Part shown: one piece after another, positions 22,179-25,337 of the stretch | Position numbering within the stretch: position 1 is the first letter of the stretch | Layout: the number at the start of each line of letters is the position of its first letter | NCBI GenBank assembly: GCA_031400005.1 | Contig: JANNPJ010000307.1 | Span: forward strand, 1 to 25,337 | Direction: 5' to 3' | DNA length: 25,337 nucleotides | From: JANNPJ01 sp031400005 | Lineage (GTDB): Bacteria; Actinomycetota; Actinomycetes; Actinomycetales; Kineosporiaceae | The notes under the pieces: model-generated | What the model was told of the DNA's origin: nothing | What the model saw: only the letters and a program-made list of their open reading frames with translations | Database searches by the model: none | Translations under genes and position numbers: made by a program

Positions 22179-22937
22179 TTAATCCGCGCTCGCCGCAGCC
22201 ATGACCTCGTCGGACACGTCGAAGTTGGCGTAGACATTCTGCACGTCGTCGCAGTCCTCGAGCGCCTCGATCAGCCGGAAGACCTTCCGGGCGCCGTCCT
22301 CGTCCAGCGGGACGTTCACGCTCGGCACGAAATGCGCGTCCGCAGAGTCGTATTCGATGCCGGCTTCCTGAACCGCGGTCCGGACGGCGACCAGGTCGGT
22401 CGCCTCGCTGACCACCTCGAACGCCTCGCCGAGATCGTTGACCTCCTCGGCACCGGCGTCCAGCACCGCACCCAGGACGTCGTCCTCAGACAATGATCCG
22501 GTCTTAGGGACGACGACCACTCCCTTGCGGGCGAACATGTACGAGACGCTGCCCGGGTCGGCCATCGTGCCGTTGTTCCGCGACATCGCGGTCCGGACCT
22601 CCATGGCAGCCCGGTTGCGGTTGTCGGACAGACACTCGATCAGCATCGCGACGCCGTTCGGGCCGTACCCCTCGTACATGATGGTCTGGTAGTCAGCGCC
22701 ACCGGTTCCCGCACCGGAACCGCGCTTGACCGCGTTCTCGATGTTGTTGTTCGGAACGGACGACTTCTTGGCCTTCTGGATCGCGTCGAAGAGCGTGGGG
22801 TTTCCCGCCACGTCACCGCCGCCGGTCCGGGCCGCGACCTCAATATTCTTGATCAGTTTGGCGAACATCTTGCCACGCCGGGCGTCGACAACCGCCTTCT
22901 GGTGCTTGGTGGTAGCCCACTTGGAATGGCCGGACAT
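22179..22937 (-). CDS. yebC: YebC/PmpR-family protein (TACO1 family)
   Basis: 252-aa cytoplasmic protein of the YebC/TACO1 family. These were long annotated as DNA-binding regulators; more recent work links them to translation of difficult sequences such as proline runs. Signatures: MSGHSKWATTKHQKAVVDAR, RGKMFAKLIKNIEVAA, KAKKSSVPNNNIENAVKRG, YEGYGPNGVAMLIECLSDNR and TMADPGSVSYMFARKG. I chose ATG 22937: GGAGG lies 7 nt upstream and homologues start MSGHSKW; an ORF start at 22955 would add six residues. It follows pdxT on the same strand after 126 nt, which contain a -10-like TAGCAT at 23017-23012. In the usual actinobacterial order ruvC comes next; here the two-component system and oxidase intervene. 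Confidence 0.95.
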   Translation of the reverse strand: MSGHSKWATTKHQKAVVDARRGKMFAKLIKNIEVAARTGGGDVAGNPTLFDAIQKAKKSSVPNNNIENAVKRGSGAGTGGADYQTIMYEGYGPNGVAMLIECLSDNRNRAAMEVRTAMSRNNGTMADPGSVSYMFARKGVVVVPKTGSLSEDDVLGAVLDAGAEEVNDLGEAFEVVSEATDLVAVRTAVQEAGIEYDSADAHFVPSVNVPLDEDGARKVFRLIEALEDCDDVQNVYANFDVSDEVMAAASAD

Positions 22938-23063
22938 CGGAACGCCTCCGTGCATGATCGACTAATGGACCCCGCGCATCGTCGCGCCGATCGCGGAGGA
23001 ACGTACGGGCCATGCTACCCGGGCACCGGTCCACGGATGGTCATCAATGCGTCGACTCCCTGC

Positions 23064-23716
23064 TCAAGCGGCTTGCTCGGCCGCGTGATGGGCGAGCACC
23101 AGGTCGGCGAACAGCCGGTGCACCCGGTAGTCCCCGGCGATCTCCGGGTGGAACGAGGTGGCGATCAGGTTGTCCTGCCGGACGGCAACGATCCGCCGGT
23201 CCGCGGATCCGCCGACCGAGCCCGCCGAGCGGATGCTGGCCAGCACCTCGACCCCGGGCCCGACGTCCTCGACCCAGGGCGCGCGGATGAACACCGCCCG
23301 CATCGATCCGCCGTCCACCCCGGCGAAGTCGAGGTCTTCCTCGAACGACTCGATCTGGCCGCCGAACGCGTTGCGGCGGACCGTCATGTCGATCCCACCG
23401 AAGGTCTGCTGCCCGGGGGCGGCCCCGAGCAGCCGGTCGGCGAGCAGGATCATCCCGGCGCAGGATCCGTAGGCCGGCAGCCCGGCCTTGAGCAGCGCGC
23501 ACAGCGGTTCACGCAGCTCGAAGGCGCGGGTCAGCTTGTCGATCGTCGTGGACTCGCCGCCGGGCAGCACGATCCCGGACAACCCCTCCAGCTCGCTGGG
23601 ACGGCGGACCGTGCGGACCGCCATCCCAGCCGCGATCAATGCCGCGCAGTGTTCCCGGACATCCCCCTGGACTGCGAGGACGCCGACGAGGGGCGAGTCG
23701 CCGACCGTGGGCGGGT

Positions 23717-23723
<7 letters not shown>
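23064..23723 (-). CDS. pdxT: Pyridoxal 5'-phosphate synthase glutaminase subunit PdxT
   Basis: 219-aa class I glutamine amidotransferase that hydrolyses glutamine and channels ammonia to PdxS for vitamin B6 synthesis. The family pattern is clear: VGVLAVQGDVREHCAAL, LPGGESTTIDKL, the nucleophile Cys in YGSCAGMILLADR, RRNAFGGQIESFEEDL, FIRAPWVE and the catalytic His/Glu in SFHPEIAGD. Two consecutive GTG codons (23723 and 23720) can start it; the second overlaps the pdxS stop in the usual GTGA way. Cotranscribed with pdxS. Confidence 0.96.
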
Positions 23724-24664
<941 letters not shown>

Positions 24665-24732
24665 GTCGGAACCTCGCTGACGATATCGGATGGTCGAGTT
24701 GGCGGATGCTGATCGCACCGCCGACAGCGCTA

Positions 24733-24738
24733 ATCCTA
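24733..24738 (-). promoter_or_regulatory. Candidate -10 (TAGGAT) for pdxS-pdxT
   Basis: TAGGAT fits TANNNT and would give a leader of about 60 nt before GTG 24664. It lies in the 127-nt gap after the right-end gene. No clear -35 is seen, and I see no binding site of the PdxR type. Confidence 0.35.
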
Positions 24739-24791
24739 CGCGCGCGGACTGGACCGCTCACACTGACACCGCCGGAGGGCCCGTTTGACGG

Positions 24792-25337
24792 TCAGCTGGC
24801 GGGCAGGTCCCAGCCGAGGCCGGCTGGTTGGCTGTCGTCGATCTCCACCATCTGCGGTAGCGCGGCTCGACCGGCCAGCCGGGCCCACCGAACCACTCGC
24901 TTGCGGCGCATCCGCTGAGCGTGCGCGACGGCGTCGTTGTGAAACCGGCGGGCCAGCTGGACCCGGTCCCCGGCACCGATCAGCTCATCCAGCAGCGCTG
25001 AGGCCGCCGGGTCGGTGCGCAGACCGGCGGCGGTCGCCGGATCGTCGAAGGCCCGGTGCAGGGCCCGGGTCAGCTCATTCTCCGCCATCTCGCTGACCGG
25101 CAGCTCGAGGATCAGGACGCCGCGGACATCCGAACCCCTGGCCGGTGTCGCCGTGCTCAGGGTTCGGCCCGCGGCCGCGATCAGTTCTCCACCCGCGGGC
25201 GGCGGCAGCAGCCGTCCGACCTCCCGGGCGACCGAGGCCCGCCGGGCCAGCCGGGTCTCCAGCGCTGCCCGGGACGATTCGACGCGGTGGTGCAGCCGAT
25301 CCAGCCGGCCCGCCAGGTAGGACAGGTACCAGCCGAC
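24792..25337 (-). CDS. Conserved actinobacterial protein upstream of pdxS, 3' part (Rv2609c N-domain-like)
   Basis: 181 residues are present; the 5' end lies beyond the window. The visible part reads GWYLSYLAGRLDRLHHRVES, then SRAALETRLARRASVAREVG, an acidic middle and LARRFHNDAVAHAQRMRRKR, VVRWARLAGRAALPQMVEID, ending LGWDLPAS. This matches proteins found next to pdxS or the PIM (phosphatidylinositol mannoside) gene cluster in actinobacteria, where WYLS follows an N-terminal membrane helix and a long coiled coil. In M. tuberculosis Rv2609c I believe a NUDIX domain is attached; none is visible before the stop here. Function unknown. The ATG at 25088 is internal, since homology clearly continues upstream of it. 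Confidence 0.75.
   Translation of the reverse strand, partial: VGWYLSYLAGRLDRLHHRVESSRAALETRLARRASVAREVGRLLPPPAGGELIAAAGRTLSTATPARGSDVRGVLILELPVSEMAENELTRALHRAFDDPATAAGLRTDPAASALLDELIGAGDRVQLARRFHNDAVAHAQRMRRKRVVRWARLAGRAALPQMVEIDDSQPAGLGWDLPAS

Noticed and set aside
20754..22496. 580-codon plus-strand ORF over the two-component genes
   Set aside because: Antisense to the kinase, the regulator and yebC, all three clearly real.

Overview
The window is high-GC DNA (about two thirds G+C or more by eye) from the chromosome of an actinobacterium (Actinomycetota). The backbone is the classic actinobacterial order aspS – Rv2578c-like radical SAM – MBL hydrolase / ppiB – DUF349 – AbiEi-like – relA – apt – secF – secD – yajC – ruvB – ruvA – ruvC – yebC – pdxT – pdxS. 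The genus cannot be fixed from this alone.

Layout. Positions 1-2384 hold the 5' part of aspS (minus) and a divergent radical SAM gene (plus) under a perfect 16-bp LexA (SOS) box. Positions 2385-4797 are an accessory patch: a fragment of a deoxyribosyltransferase-like gene, a deleted and frameshifted IS982-type transposase remnant, a Uma2-family nuclease-like gene and a 431-aa disordered protein made largely of three kinds of short tandem repeat. In mycobacteria hisS lies in this interval; it is absent here. Positions 4889-8611 hold an MBL hydrolase (minus) divergent from a membrane-anchored cyclophilin, a DUF349 protein and an AbiEi-like protein (plus). Positions 8727-15569 are the minus-strand cluster yajC-secD-secF-apt-relA, coupling Sec export, purine salvage and (p)ppGpp control. 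secD/secF and secF/apt overlap at stop/start codons.

Positions 15882-18445 are the Holliday-junction operon ruvC-ruvA-ruvB. A possible 46-aa ORF sits between ruvA and ruvB and overlaps both. Positions 18564-22046 look like an insertion between ruvC and yebC: a lipoprotein multicopper oxidase gene broken by one frameshift (plus), converging on a NarL-type two-component system (minus). The right end holds yebC, then pdxS-pdxT (glutamine-dependent PLP synthase), then the 3' part of a conserved actinobacterial gene running off the edge.

Two themes cut across the window. First, several genes without a Shine-Dalgarno have a TANNNT-like -10 hexamer exactly 6 nt before the start codon, which points to leaderless transcripts. 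Second, short tandem repeats with unrelated units (15, 16, 18, 23, 24 and 33 bp) are dense both within genes and between them. I see no tRNA, rRNA, CRISPR array, intact mobile element or riboswitch. The likeliest new items are the ruvA/ruvB small ORF, the repeat-built protein and the SOS-controlled radical SAM gene.
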